Part shown: piece by piece, positions 32,973 through 40,996 of the stretch
How the letters are laid out: every line of letters begins with the position of its first letter
Position numbering within the stretch: the stretch's first letter is position 1
Assembly: GCA_036703255.1 (NCBI GenBank)
Contig: DATNPL010000195.1
Span: forward strand, 1 to 64,000
Direction of reading: 5' to 3'
Source of the DNA: Drouetiella sp036703255
GTDB lineage: Bacteria > Cyanobacteriota > Cyanobacteriia > Elainellales > Elainellaceae
Length of the DNA: 64,000 nucleotides
Translations under genes and position numbers: made by a program
Notes under the pieces: generated by a model
Database searches by the model: none
What the model saw: the letters and a program-made list of their open reading frames with translations, nothing else
What the model was told of the DNA's origin: nothing

Positions 32973-35648
32973 TTAGCGAAAGAGCGATAGCAAACGGGTT
33001 TCCCAATTGCCAGAGGCAATCTCTTGTAGAGAAATGAGGCGATCTAGCTTCGAGCGGCTGCCTAGAAAAGCAGCAATTTTCCCCCCTGATGTGTAATCGA
33101 TCGCGACATAGGGAACGCCCAATGTTTCAGCAAACAAGACAGAATGGAACCTCATACAAATGTTAAAGGTTGACTGCTGCATATGTTGAAGTATTTCAGC
33201 CGGAGAAACAGGCATCCGCTCAACCTCAAGTGAAAAAGGGAGAAGTTCTGAAGCTTCTGTTGCCGAGTCCATTATCAGTCGAGAAAACCTGCGATTAAAG
33301 CAGCGATCGTCCCAGCCAACCTGAAAAGTATGCATTGGAAACAAACCGACCTCTGACGCGCTACAGAGGCTTGCCGCCTGTGAGACAAATCGAGCGAGCT
33401 GAAGTTCAAAGACTTGCTTTGTCGTTTCGTAGTCTGCCAAGCTCAAATCAGCCAGATATTCAGGTGTCCATTCTCTCAAGAAGCAAGAGACGCGTGGCTT
33501 TTGAGCAGCCTCTAAAGGTGGCGCGATCAGGGGTAGCTGAGATTTAGCGCTCAACACATAATTTACGGCTGGATCAGAAATTTCAACGGCGTCATTTCTA
33601 CCAAATTCAGTCTGGCAGCGCCGAACAGAAGATGCATCTCGCAGAGAAATATGATCCGACAGTCTAAAAATTTCTGAAACCACCTGAGTATAGAGAGGCG
33701 ATTTAAGCGGCCCTACACCACATCCTTCAACACGAGCGATCGCCCTTCGAGTCGCCGCCCTCGAAAAAGCATAGAGAATGTGATTCAGCGGCTCAATATC
33801 CATCAGCGGCCCACCGCCTACGACCACCTCATCCACATGATTACAAGCAGATTCAAACTCTTTTGAGTAAGTTTCAACAATAGAAATATTGCCTAGCTGC
33901 ATCTCCTGCACTGTCCAGCGAGAAATAAATGGATAAAGGCTAGCGAGATAAATTTCTTGGGGAGGCTGAGAACGAGCCTTTAACTGCTGAATGACAGACC
34001 ACAAAATCGCTTTATCGCCCACTGTTTCCGTCCCATACCAACCCACGATGAGAACCGACTTTGATTTCAGCGCAGAGACTTCTATAGCTGTTGGTTGAGG
34101 TTTGGCAACCTGCTTAACGGCTTGCAGCAGCGATGCACATTCATACTTTTCGCGTCTGCGGGCTTCTCGCTGATCTGCCAGTCGCTCGCGAACGGTAATG
34201 GGCTGATGATAGTCATGAATACAGTTATCACAATGGTTCTTAATCACATCCCTTCGTTTAGAGATATTGGAAAAGTAGATTGAGCTGGCAGGCTGTTCTA
34301 ACGCATTTCCTAAAATAGGCGATTTCGGAGAGCAGTAGAGTAAATCCCCACGCGCAGTTAACACGGCTCCTCTAGTTTGGTATTGACAACCAATCTGCCG
34401 AGGTTTTTGCTCCGCTAGCATCCTCCGAATATTTCGATAAGTCTTTTTGAAGATCGGATCTTGCTCATAGTCATGCTCAAGCCGAAAAAAGAAGAGCGCT
34501 AGGTGATAGGCCGTTTTTTCATCGAACGAGCGAATAAATTCTGATTGGTCGCTGTTGTAGAGGCGATCGATAAACTCTGCAATTCTAAATCTGCCGTAGA
34601 ATCCTGCGCCTTTCACATAATCCAGAAGCTCATCTACATAAGGCGCATTAGAGCGTGTAATCGTGCAACCAAAAGACACCGGAATATCAGTCTCTTGCTT
34701 AAAGAAATGGAGTAAAGATAGGGTGCTTTTAAAGTTGTTTGTCCGTCCTCGAACCGTATCATGAACCTCACCAATGCCATCCAGAGAAATCATGACGTTA
34801 AAAGGAACATGATTTGCCTTACAAATTTCCGCAGATTTCAGAACACGCGATTTAACCGTTTCTTCAATAATGCCATTGGTGATAATGCCTGTTCCTAGAA
34901 TTTTGGGCTGCTTGGCACAAATCACTTCAAATAACTCTGGCAAATCAGATCTTAGAGTTGGTTCACCACCGCTTACTCCAACATATTGCAGATTAGAAAA
35001 TAATTCTTCATTCAAGATCTGTGATAAATCACTATTGCTAAACTCTTGATCCTTCTTGTTTTTCCAAATCAAACACATCTGACATCTGGAGTTGCAGACA
35101 TCATTCACCATAAGGTTAAGAATCGTCGGCTTCAGCGGAAAAAGTTGCCCTAAATACTCTTCTCGAATTTCCCCAATTAGGGTTCTAGAGAGAGCTTGAA
35201 AAGACTCTATTTTGGGGCGGAAACTGTTTTTCTGGTGTTTAAGTGAAGCAATCGCCGATCGGATCAGCAGCTTGGGTAGTTTTGCAGAGATCCCCTGTCG
35301 CGCTTCAATCCATTCGATTGAATACAGTAAAGATTGCAGATGAGGATGGGTTTCAGGCAGCGCAGCAGCGTAGGGTTTATTACAGAAAACAACGTAGGTG
35401 CTGTTGGCAAACACCGGGAGCATTGTTTTTGGAATGCTCAGCAAAAACTGAGGATTGACTTGATTTAATTCATCCTGATGTAAGATTGCCCATTGAAGTT
35501 CAGCATTCGTTTTTTCGTAGCTTGAAGCGTAGATTACAACTGACTCCAACTGATTCAAGAATTGAGCAGAAGCAAACGCTGTGTCATTGGCAGACCAATG
35601 CTGTTTTACAAACCCTGAAACTTCCAGAAAATCCTGCTCAAAGCTCAT
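32973..35648 (-). CDS. Radical SAM / polysaccharide pyruvyl transferase fusion protein
   Basis: About 891 residues from the ATG at 35648 (residue numbers below count from a TTG five codons upstream). Residues 8-120 are an N-terminal domain shared with the glycosyltransferase at 58806. Residues 180-490 are radical SAM: the 4Fe-4S motif CNSRCQMC (190-197), the SAM-contact SGGEP (231-235), and SPASM-like cysteines C426, C444, C478, C481. Residues 535-890 resemble polysaccharide pyruvyl transferase: VLIVGWYGTETVGDKAILWS, VVVGGGPLMD, CMRFHSVLFAETLGVPYVA. Such transferases put pyruvate ketals on sugars using PEP; the radical SAM half may modify a sugar or peptide. It lies 77 bp upstream of the GT4 gene, same strand. 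Confidence 0.85.
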   Translation of the reverse strand: MSFEQDFLEVSGFVKQHWSANDTAFASAQFLNQLESVVIYASSYEKTNAELQWAILHQDELNQVNPQFLLSIPKTMLPVFANSTYVVFCNKPYAAALPETHPHLQSLLYSIEWIEARQGISAKLPKLLIRSAIASLKHQKNSFRPKIESFQALSRTLIGEIREEYLGQLFPLKPTILNLMVNDVCNSRCQMCLIWKNKKDQEFSNSDLSQILNEELFSNLQYVGVSGGEPTLRSDLPELFEVICAKQPKILGTGIITNGIIEETVKSRVLKSAEICKANHVPFNVMISLDGIGEVHDTVRGRTNNFKSTLSLLHFFKQETDIPVSFGCTITRSNAPYVDELLDYVKGAGFYGRFRIAEFIDRLYNSDQSEFIRSFDEKTAYHLALFFFRLEHDYEQDPIFKKTYRNIRRMLAEQKPRQIGCQYQTRGAVLTARGDLLYCSPKSPILGNALEQPASSIYFSNISKRRDVIKNHCDNCIHDYHQPITVRERLADQREARRREKYECASLLQAVKQVAKPQPTAIEVSALKSKSVLIVGWYGTETVGDKAILWSVIQQLKARSQPPQEIYLASLYPFISRWTVQEMQLGNISIVETYSKEFESACNHVDEVVVGGGPLMDIEPLNHILYAFSRAATRRAIARVEGCGVGPLKSPLYTQVVSEIFRLSDHISLRDASSVRRCQTEFGRNDAVEISDPAVNYVLSAKSQLPLIAPPLEAAQKPRVSCFLREWTPEYLADLSLADYETTKQVFELQLARFVSQAASLCSASEVGLFPMHTFQVGWDDRCFNRRFSRLIMDSATEASELLPFSLEVERMPVSPAEILQHMQQSTFNICMRFHSVLFAETLGVPYVAIDYTSGGKIAAFLGSRSKLDRLISLQEIASGNWETRLLSLFR

Positions 35649-35998
35649 ACTTAGAAGAAACAAATAGATTCAATAACGAGACACGGAAAGTAAATATCGT
35701 TCAGAAAAACTATCTTTCCTGGGTTTAGACCTTAGCAAGGAATCCAAAGCCTTTATCGCTCAAGGTTATCATGAGTGGCTAGGTGTAGGCGATCGCTCGA
35801 ATCTACAGTCGATCGCCACATCCATCGAAAGCTATCTCACTTTTCTCGCTTTTTTAGCTGAGTTTTTGCCCTGAGTCTGGGGGGAGTAATAGGCATCAAA
35901 CAGCTCACGCAGCTCTTGGTGAAACTTTATCAAGGATACTCCGGTCAAATGTTGTCATACATGTACATATTGTTCAAGAACGAGTACTATACTTTACG
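35649..35998. other. Divergent promoter region of the polysaccharide island
   Basis: 350 bp between the two divergent halves of the island. It contains the palindrome ACATGT within CATACATGTACATAT near 35957, a possible operator. No gene or RNA is seen. Confidence 0.45.
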
Positions 35999-37516
35999 AT
36001 GCGCGTCGATCCAGCATTTATGTCTGCTAAAACCTTGGACAAAGTACCTGTGCTTCAGCAAATCCCTGCCGATAACAGGGGTAAACGGATAGGCATTCTG
36101 ATCGTTGCTTACAACGCAGTCACTACGCTGGCTCAGGTCTTTAGGCGGATTCCTCAGGATGTCTGGGAAAATGTTGAAGAGGTTGTGGTGTTTGACGATG
36201 ACAGCCAGGATGATACCTATGAACTGGCAATGGGCTACAAGTTCACCTCTAAGATCAAGCACCTCAACGTCTTTAAAAACCCCCAAAACTTAGGGTATGG
36301 CGGTAATCAAAAGCTAGGGTATGAGTATTTCATTTCCAAGGGGTTCGACGTTGTTGTGCTGCTGCATGGGGATGGTCAGTACGCACCTGAGATCTTGTCC
36401 CACCTCTATCACCCCATCATTGCAGGTGAAGCAGATGCCGTTTTTGGCTCCCGCATGATGAAGGACTATGGGGGACCGATGAAGGGTGGGATGCCCTTAT
36501 ATAAGTATGTGGGCAACCGCATTCTCACCTTTTTTGAAAATGCTGCTCTGGGCATGGACTTGACTGAGTTTCACAGTGGCTATAGAGCCTATAGTCTGGC
36601 GGCACTCAAGCAGATCGATTTTTCAAAAATGACCAATGATTTTCACTTCGACACAGAAATCATTATCAAATTGAATCATCAGAACTTCCGGATCAAGGAA
36701 GTGCCGATTCCAACCTATTACGGCAACGAGATCTGCTACGTCAACGGCATGAAGTATGCGCGAGACGTATTTAAGTCGGTATTCAGGTACAAACAAACCA
36801 CCCAATCCGTTCGCCGCAATTCTGAGTTTTCAGAGTATTTCATCAACTATCCCATTAAGCAAAGCAAGTTTTCGAGCCACTATTACTTTCGTCAGTTAGT
36901 CGGCAAGGGCTTTAGAGTGCTAGATGTCGGATGCGGTGAGGGTTTTTTTGCCTCGACGATCGCTCAAGACAACAAAGTCGTGGGCATAGATTTCTTAGAG
37001 AGTCCTAGCCAAAATTCGGCATTTGAGCAGTACATTTGGGCAGACCTTGAGAATGGATTGCAAGATGCCTTGGGTGCCCTTGAGGGTCAGCGTTTTGACA
37101 AAGTGCTGCTGCCTGATGTGCTAGAACATCTCCGCTTTCCAGAACGTCTGCTATTCGACTGTATGGGTGTGCTTAAGCCAGAGGGGCTTCTCTTGGTCTC
37201 TGTACCTAATGTCGCCAACATCACGGTGCGCCTGTCTTTACTGCTGGGACGCTGGAACTACACTGAGAGAGGCATTCTCGATAAGACCCACTATCGCTTT
37301 TATACGCACGCAACGTCACGGCGTCTGCTAGAAGCAAATGGCTACGAGGTGATCAAACGAATGACCACCATTATGCCGATTGAGTTGGTACTGGGATTGC
37401 CCTCAAACAACCCTTTGATGGTACTCTTGAATCGCATCCTGGCATTGGCAACGGCACTTATGCCTGGATTATTGGGCTATCAATGTGTTTTTGTGGCTCG
37501 AAGGAGACAAAGCTAA
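35999..37516 (+). CDS. Family 2 glycosyltransferase-methyltransferase fusion
   Basis: 505 residues from an ATG (a second ATG at residue 8). Residues 30-260 are a DPM1/GT2-type transferase: IGILIVAYNAVTTLAQVFRR, EEVVVFDDDSQDDTYE, LLHGDGQYAPE and FHSGYRAY. Residues 290-505 are a class I SAM methyltransferase: FRVLDVGCGEGFFASTIAQ (motif I, about 306-324), acidic VVGIDF, and LLPDVLEHLRFPERLL. The fusion suggests that sugar transfer (perhaps to a polyprenyl phosphate) and methylation are coupled. It opens the plus-strand half of the polysaccharide island. Confidence 0.9.
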   Translation: MRVDPAFMSAKTLDKVPVLQQIPADNRGKRIGILIVAYNAVTTLAQVFRRIPQDVWENVEEVVVFDDDSQDDTYELAMGYKFTSKIKHLNVFKNPQNLGYGGNQKLGYEYFISKGFDVVVLLHGDGQYAPEILSHLYHPIIAGEADAVFGSRMMKDYGGPMKGGMPLYKYVGNRILTFFENAALGMDLTEFHSGYRAYSLAALKQIDFSKMTNDFHFDTEIIIKLNHQNFRIKEVPIPTYYGNEICYVNGMKYARDVFKSVFRYKQTTQSVRRNSEFSEYFINYPIKQSKFSSHYYFRQLVGKGFRVLDVGCGEGFFASTIAQDNKVVGIDFLESPSQNSAFEQYIWADLENGLQDALGALEGQRFDKVLLPDVLEHLRFPERLLFDCMGVLKPEGLLLVSVPNVANITVRLSLLLGRWNYTERGILDKTHYRFYTHATSRRLLEANGYEVIKRMTTIMPIELVLGLPSNNPLMVLLNRILALATALMPGLLGYQCVFVARRRQS

Positions 37517-37611
37517 TCTAGAGGTCTAGCTTAGTTGACACAAGCAAGTTTGACACTCTGGCTGCCTACCTCTGGAGCGCTTTCAGGCATATTGGGGAAT
37601 TGAACTGATCT

Positions 37612-39729
37612 ATGCTGAGCAATCTCAAATCTTTGGAGAACATTGCAAATCGTCCTGTTATTGCTTACACAGCTATTGCATTACTCCAGCTAAAAGCAAT
37701 CTGGCGGATTTGGGATTACAAAGATTTAGCTAACGGAGATACGTCCAGCTATTTTCTAACTGCTTACACTTGGTCAAAGTATGCAGTCAGCGATATTGTT
37801 TGGTCGCCGCTATATACTTCGTTTTACGGCTTCTTTCTAAACATCTCGTCTGACGTTTACGCTGCAACTATTCTGCATCGTATTGCCATAGTTTTTACGG
37901 CTACTCTGCTGGTTTTGGCAGTTCTGCGGCGACTTTTACCGCATAGCGTGGCTTGGCTCATCGCTGCCTGGTGGGCTATTTTGCCAATCAATTTTGATAC
38001 GCTTTACGAGGTTCACCTATTTTCGGTTATTCCTACCCTGGTAGCCTGTTTAATCGTATTGTCCAGCACTGCTCCTTGGGCGCGAGGGGTAGCAGTCGCC
38101 ATTATGGCAGCTGCAACAGTTCTTGTGCGAAATGAGCTATCTCTGGCGACAGCAGCATTTGGCTGTATGTGCTTAGCCTGGGAAATTTGGCAGTATCGAA
38201 CAGCAGAGCAGAAACGCCCTATTCTTACCTATGCTCTGAGCTACGCAATTCCTCTGGTCTTAGCTCTGAGCCTAATCATATTTTTCTACGTTCATTCAAT
38301 TATCAAGTTTCCGGAGCTATCTACCTATGCAGCTCCAAAACATACGCTAAATGTTTGCCAAGTTTATGCTTTTGGCTATCAGCAGCGCTACTCAGACTGG
38401 GTAGGCAGTCCCTGGACAGAATGCCAGTCCTTGATGAAAAGACAGTTTGGACAGGAGCAGCCAACTCTGTTTCAAGCGTTTCGAGCCAATCCTTCTGCGA
38501 TAATTGAGCACTTCTTATGGAACTCCAGTCTAACGTTGAACGGCATTCAGGTTTCTTTGTTCAACGCCACTTCAGGCAACGTTAATCCTGACTATGCGCC
38601 TGTCACGTTAAACGCGAGGTGGGTTATCTTACCAACCCTGTTGGTCGGCATGGCATCTATTACTGGATTGGTTTTAATTTACCGCGATCGTCGCTACTGG
38701 TGGCAATTTTGGCTGAAAGATAAGGCGCTCGGCTGGCTGTTGCTTTTTTGTGTCGCTGCTGTTGGGTTCTTTGTTGTAATTCCCATGCAGCGTCCACGCC
38801 CTTCCTATCTTTTTGCATTGTCGTTCTTTCTAATGGCAATTTTAGGCATGAGCCTCTTTGTTATTGCTCAAAGATGGAAGCGATTGCAACGCATTCCTGC
38901 TGTACTTTCTTTATGCATGATCGCATTAATACTTTTTCTACCTAGTTACTATACAAATGTTAGTGCTGAGCGTAGATTACTGAGTTTTTATCGTTTTTTT
39001 ACACCTTTCCAGGAAACCATTAGTCAACCTAATACTGTTTTCTTGACTAGAGAGTTTAGTTCAGAGCTTTGTTCTTTCTTAAGAGATGAAGATGTTTGTC
39101 AGCCACTGAGCTATAGCGATGAAGCTTTTTTCTCATCAATGCCTGCTGATACGCCTATAGAAGATTTCTTAAACCAACGTGAAGTTGATTTATTTTATGC
39201 GGATAAAAACTTTATAGCAAAATTTAGTGGCGACTCTCGGGTTGAAAAGCTATTAAAGAATCCCCAGGAAGTAGGTTGGAGGCTTTTAAGCATCCAGAAC
39301 TCTGATGCTTTTGGCGGTATGTTATTTGAGCGACTAAGCGATAGCACTGTATCCTTTTTAAGCGATGTCAGGAATAACAAGTTTAAGCACACTGGGATTT
39401 ATCAAGATGGTTGGATAGGTCGAAAATCATCGTTTGATTTACCTCAATATGTGCAAACCTCTAAGCTGGTTATATCGGGAACAATTCCGGCTTACAAAAA
39501 TCCAAACTTCAAGCCAAGGCTGCGAGTCAAAGTTGATGGCAAAGAAATAGTTAGTCAAGAATATCCGGCAGGAGATTTTAATCTTGAGTTAGAGGTTCCC
39601 GAACAGCAGAAACAGACAGGATTGCGCTCGATCAGCTTATACTTTTCTAAAGCTCAATCTCTACCCACTCCGGACAGGAGGCGTGTTTCGGCAAAGTTGA
39701 CATTTATTGGATTTAAAGAGAATGGTTAA
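37612..39729 (+). CDS. Multi-spanning membrane protein, GT-C-like
   Basis: 705 residues from an ATG. About ten hydrophobic segments occupy residues 15-455. A first-loop acidic motif (LANGDTSSYFLTAY, about 38-51) is where GT-C glycosyltransferases keep their catalytic Asp. Residues 460-705 form a soluble region ending in a beta-rich part (SKLVISGTIPAYKNPNFKPR, LRVKVDGKEIVSQEYPAGDF). The shape fits a polyprenyl-phosphate-sugar-dependent transferase at the outer face of the plasma membrane. I do not recognise a precise family. The neighbouring GT2 could make the polyprenyl donor. The next gene overlaps its stop. Confidence 0.7.
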   Translation: MLSNLKSLENIANRPVIAYTAIALLQLKAIWRIWDYKDLANGDTSSYFLTAYTWSKYAVSDIVWSPLYTSFYGFFLNISSDVYAATILHRIAIVFTATLLVLAVLRRLLPHSVAWLIAAWWAILPINFDTLYEVHLFSVIPTLVACLIVLSSTAPWARGVAVAIMAAATVLVRNELSLATAAFGCMCLAWEIWQYRTAEQKRPILTYALSYAIPLVLALSLIIFFYVHSIIKFPELSTYAAPKHTLNVCQVYAFGYQQRYSDWVGSPWTECQSLMKRQFGQEQPTLFQAFRANPSAIIEHFLWNSSLTLNGIQVSLFNATSGNVNPDYAPVTLNARWVILPTLLVGMASITGLVLIYRDRRYWWQFWLKDKALGWLLLFCVAAVGFFVVIPMQRPRPSYLFALSFFLMAILGMSLFVIAQRWKRLQRIPAVLSLCMIALILFLPSYYTNVSAERRLLSFYRFFTPFQETISQPNTVFLTREFSSELCSFLRDEDVCQPLSYSDEAFFSSMPADTPIEDFLNQREVDLFYADKNFIAKFSGDSRVEKLLKNPQEVGWRLLSIQNSDAFGGMLFERLSDSTVSFLSDVRNNKFKHTGIYQDGWIGRKSSFDLPQYVQTSKLVISGTIPAYKNPNFKPRLRVKVDGKEIVSQEYPAGDFNLELEVPEQQKQTGLRSISLYFSKAQSLPTPDRRRVSAKLTFIGFKENG

Positions 39730-40078
39730 AGGGATCTTTAAGCGTGCGTACTACTACACCCTAAATCCGCTATACAAGGTTGTGAAAGCTGAAGCAGCCG
39801 ATGAAGCGCGATCGATTTCACGCGAGTATGTAGAGCAGCTAGAGCAGCAAATCAAGAAGCTGACTCAAGAGGTTGAGCGGTTAAAAAAAAGCAGTCTAGA
39901 GCAGCACAATAGAACAGCTCATCAAGTCTCTACAGAGTTTGTCAAGATGTATCAGATGATTGACGACATTAAAGCCGATCGCGCAGATGTGAAGCTAAAT
40001 GTGACGATCGTTGACGAACTGGTTAAGATCCACCAAAGCCTCGAAGCCCTCAAGTATGAGCGTAATGGAAGCCACTAG
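39722..40078 (+). CDS. Small coiled-coil protein of the polysaccharide island
   Basis: 118 residues from an ATG that overlaps the stop of the membrane-protein gene by 8 bp, so translation is probably coupled. The N-terminus is basic and aromatic (MVKGIFKRAYYYTLNPLYKV). A heptad-rich helix follows (about 35-58, YVEQLEQQIKKLTQEVERLK), then a second helix (TEFVKMYQMIDDIKADRADV). No enzyme motif is present. The following GT2 starts inside its last codons. Placement between two transferases suggests a scaffold or chain-length-type helper; this is inference. Confidence 0.65.
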   Translation: MVKGIFKRAYYYTLNPLYKVVKAEAADEARSISREYVEQLEQQIKKLTQEVERLKKSSLEQHNRTAHQVSTEFVKMYQMIDDIKADRADVKLNVTIVDELVKIHQSLEALKYERNGSH

Positions 40079-40994
40079 CAGCCCTCCTAGAGTTAGTACT
40101 CCTAGAGTTAGTATTGTCACCCCTTCCTACAATCAGGGCAAGTTCATTGAACGAACCATTCTGAGCGTTATTTGTCAGGATTATCCTGATCTGGAATACA
40201 TATTGGTGGATGCAGTTTCTACCGATCAAACAAAAGACATTCTTGAAAAATATCGGCAAGATCTGAGTGTTTTGATCATTGAACCCGATCGCGGCCAAAC
40301 AGATGCTCTAAACAAGGGCTTCAAGCAAAGTACGGGCGAGATTTTAGCTTATCTCAACTCCGATGACTGCTATGCCGACAAAGATACGATCGCCACGGCT
40401 GTCCGCTACTTTGAAGAAAATCCTGACGTTGATGTCATCTATGGTCGGCGCAACTGCATCAATGCTAATGGGCGTTTTACCTATTGCCCGCCTTACCAAC
40501 CTTTCTGCAAAAAAAGTCTCTATCTCAGCGATTACATTGCTCAAGAATGTGTTTTTTGGCGACGCGAAATTTTTGAGAAGGCGGGGGCTTATGTCGATGA
40601 AAGCTTCCACTTTGCGATGGATTACGAGCTTTGGCTGCGCTTCCTAAAGCATGACGCAAAATTTCTGGCTGTTGACGAATTCTTTGGGCTATTTCGCAGT
40701 TACCAAGAGCAAAAATCGATCGATCTTTGGGAAACCGTAGGCTTACCTGAAATTGCCCGACTCCATGAGGCTTATTTGGGGCGATCGCTGCCCGAAAAAG
40801 AGATGGTAGATTACTACCAAGAATATTTTTTTGGTGCCCACCCAGTTCACAATCCTGAGGCTTCACGGTTTTCTCAAAACATTTGGGGTAGCTTTATCAT
40901 GCACAAAAAAGAAGTGCTAAATAAGCAGCCTATTGATACTTGGGGGCTAGAGGAATACGATCGCAAGTTCAAAGTTGCCGTACCTCAAGCTTAA
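40056..40994 (+). CDS. Family 2 glycosyltransferase
   Basis: About 312 residues from the ATG at 40056, which overlaps the previous gene by 23 bp. The GT-A core has PRVSIVTPSYNQGKFIERTI, LEYILVDAVSTDQTKDIL, EPDRGQTDALNKGF and ILAYLNSDDCYADKDTI (the DDC segment is the metal-binding position). QECVFWRREIFEKAGAYVDE and MDYELWLRF complete the family pattern. A perfect 15-bp tandem duplication at 40084-40113 gives the repeat PRVSTPRVS at the N-terminus. It is part of the tightly packed plus-strand island; the next gene starts 2 bp after its stop. Confidence 0.92.
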   Translation: MSVMEATSSPPRVSTPRVSIVTPSYNQGKFIERTILSVICQDYPDLEYILVDAVSTDQTKDILEKYRQDLSVLIIEPDRGQTDALNKGFKQSTGEILAYLNSDDCYADKDTIATAVRYFEENPDVDVIYGRRNCINANGRFTYCPPYQPFCKKSLYLSDYIAQECVFWRREIFEKAGAYVDESFHFAMDYELWLRFLKHDAKFLAVDEFFGLFRSYQEQKSIDLWETVGLPEIARLHEAYLGRSLPEKEMVDYYQEYFFGAHPVHNPEASRFSQNIWGSFIMHKKEVLNKQPIDTWGLEEYDRKFKVAVPQA

Positions 40995-40996
40995 CT

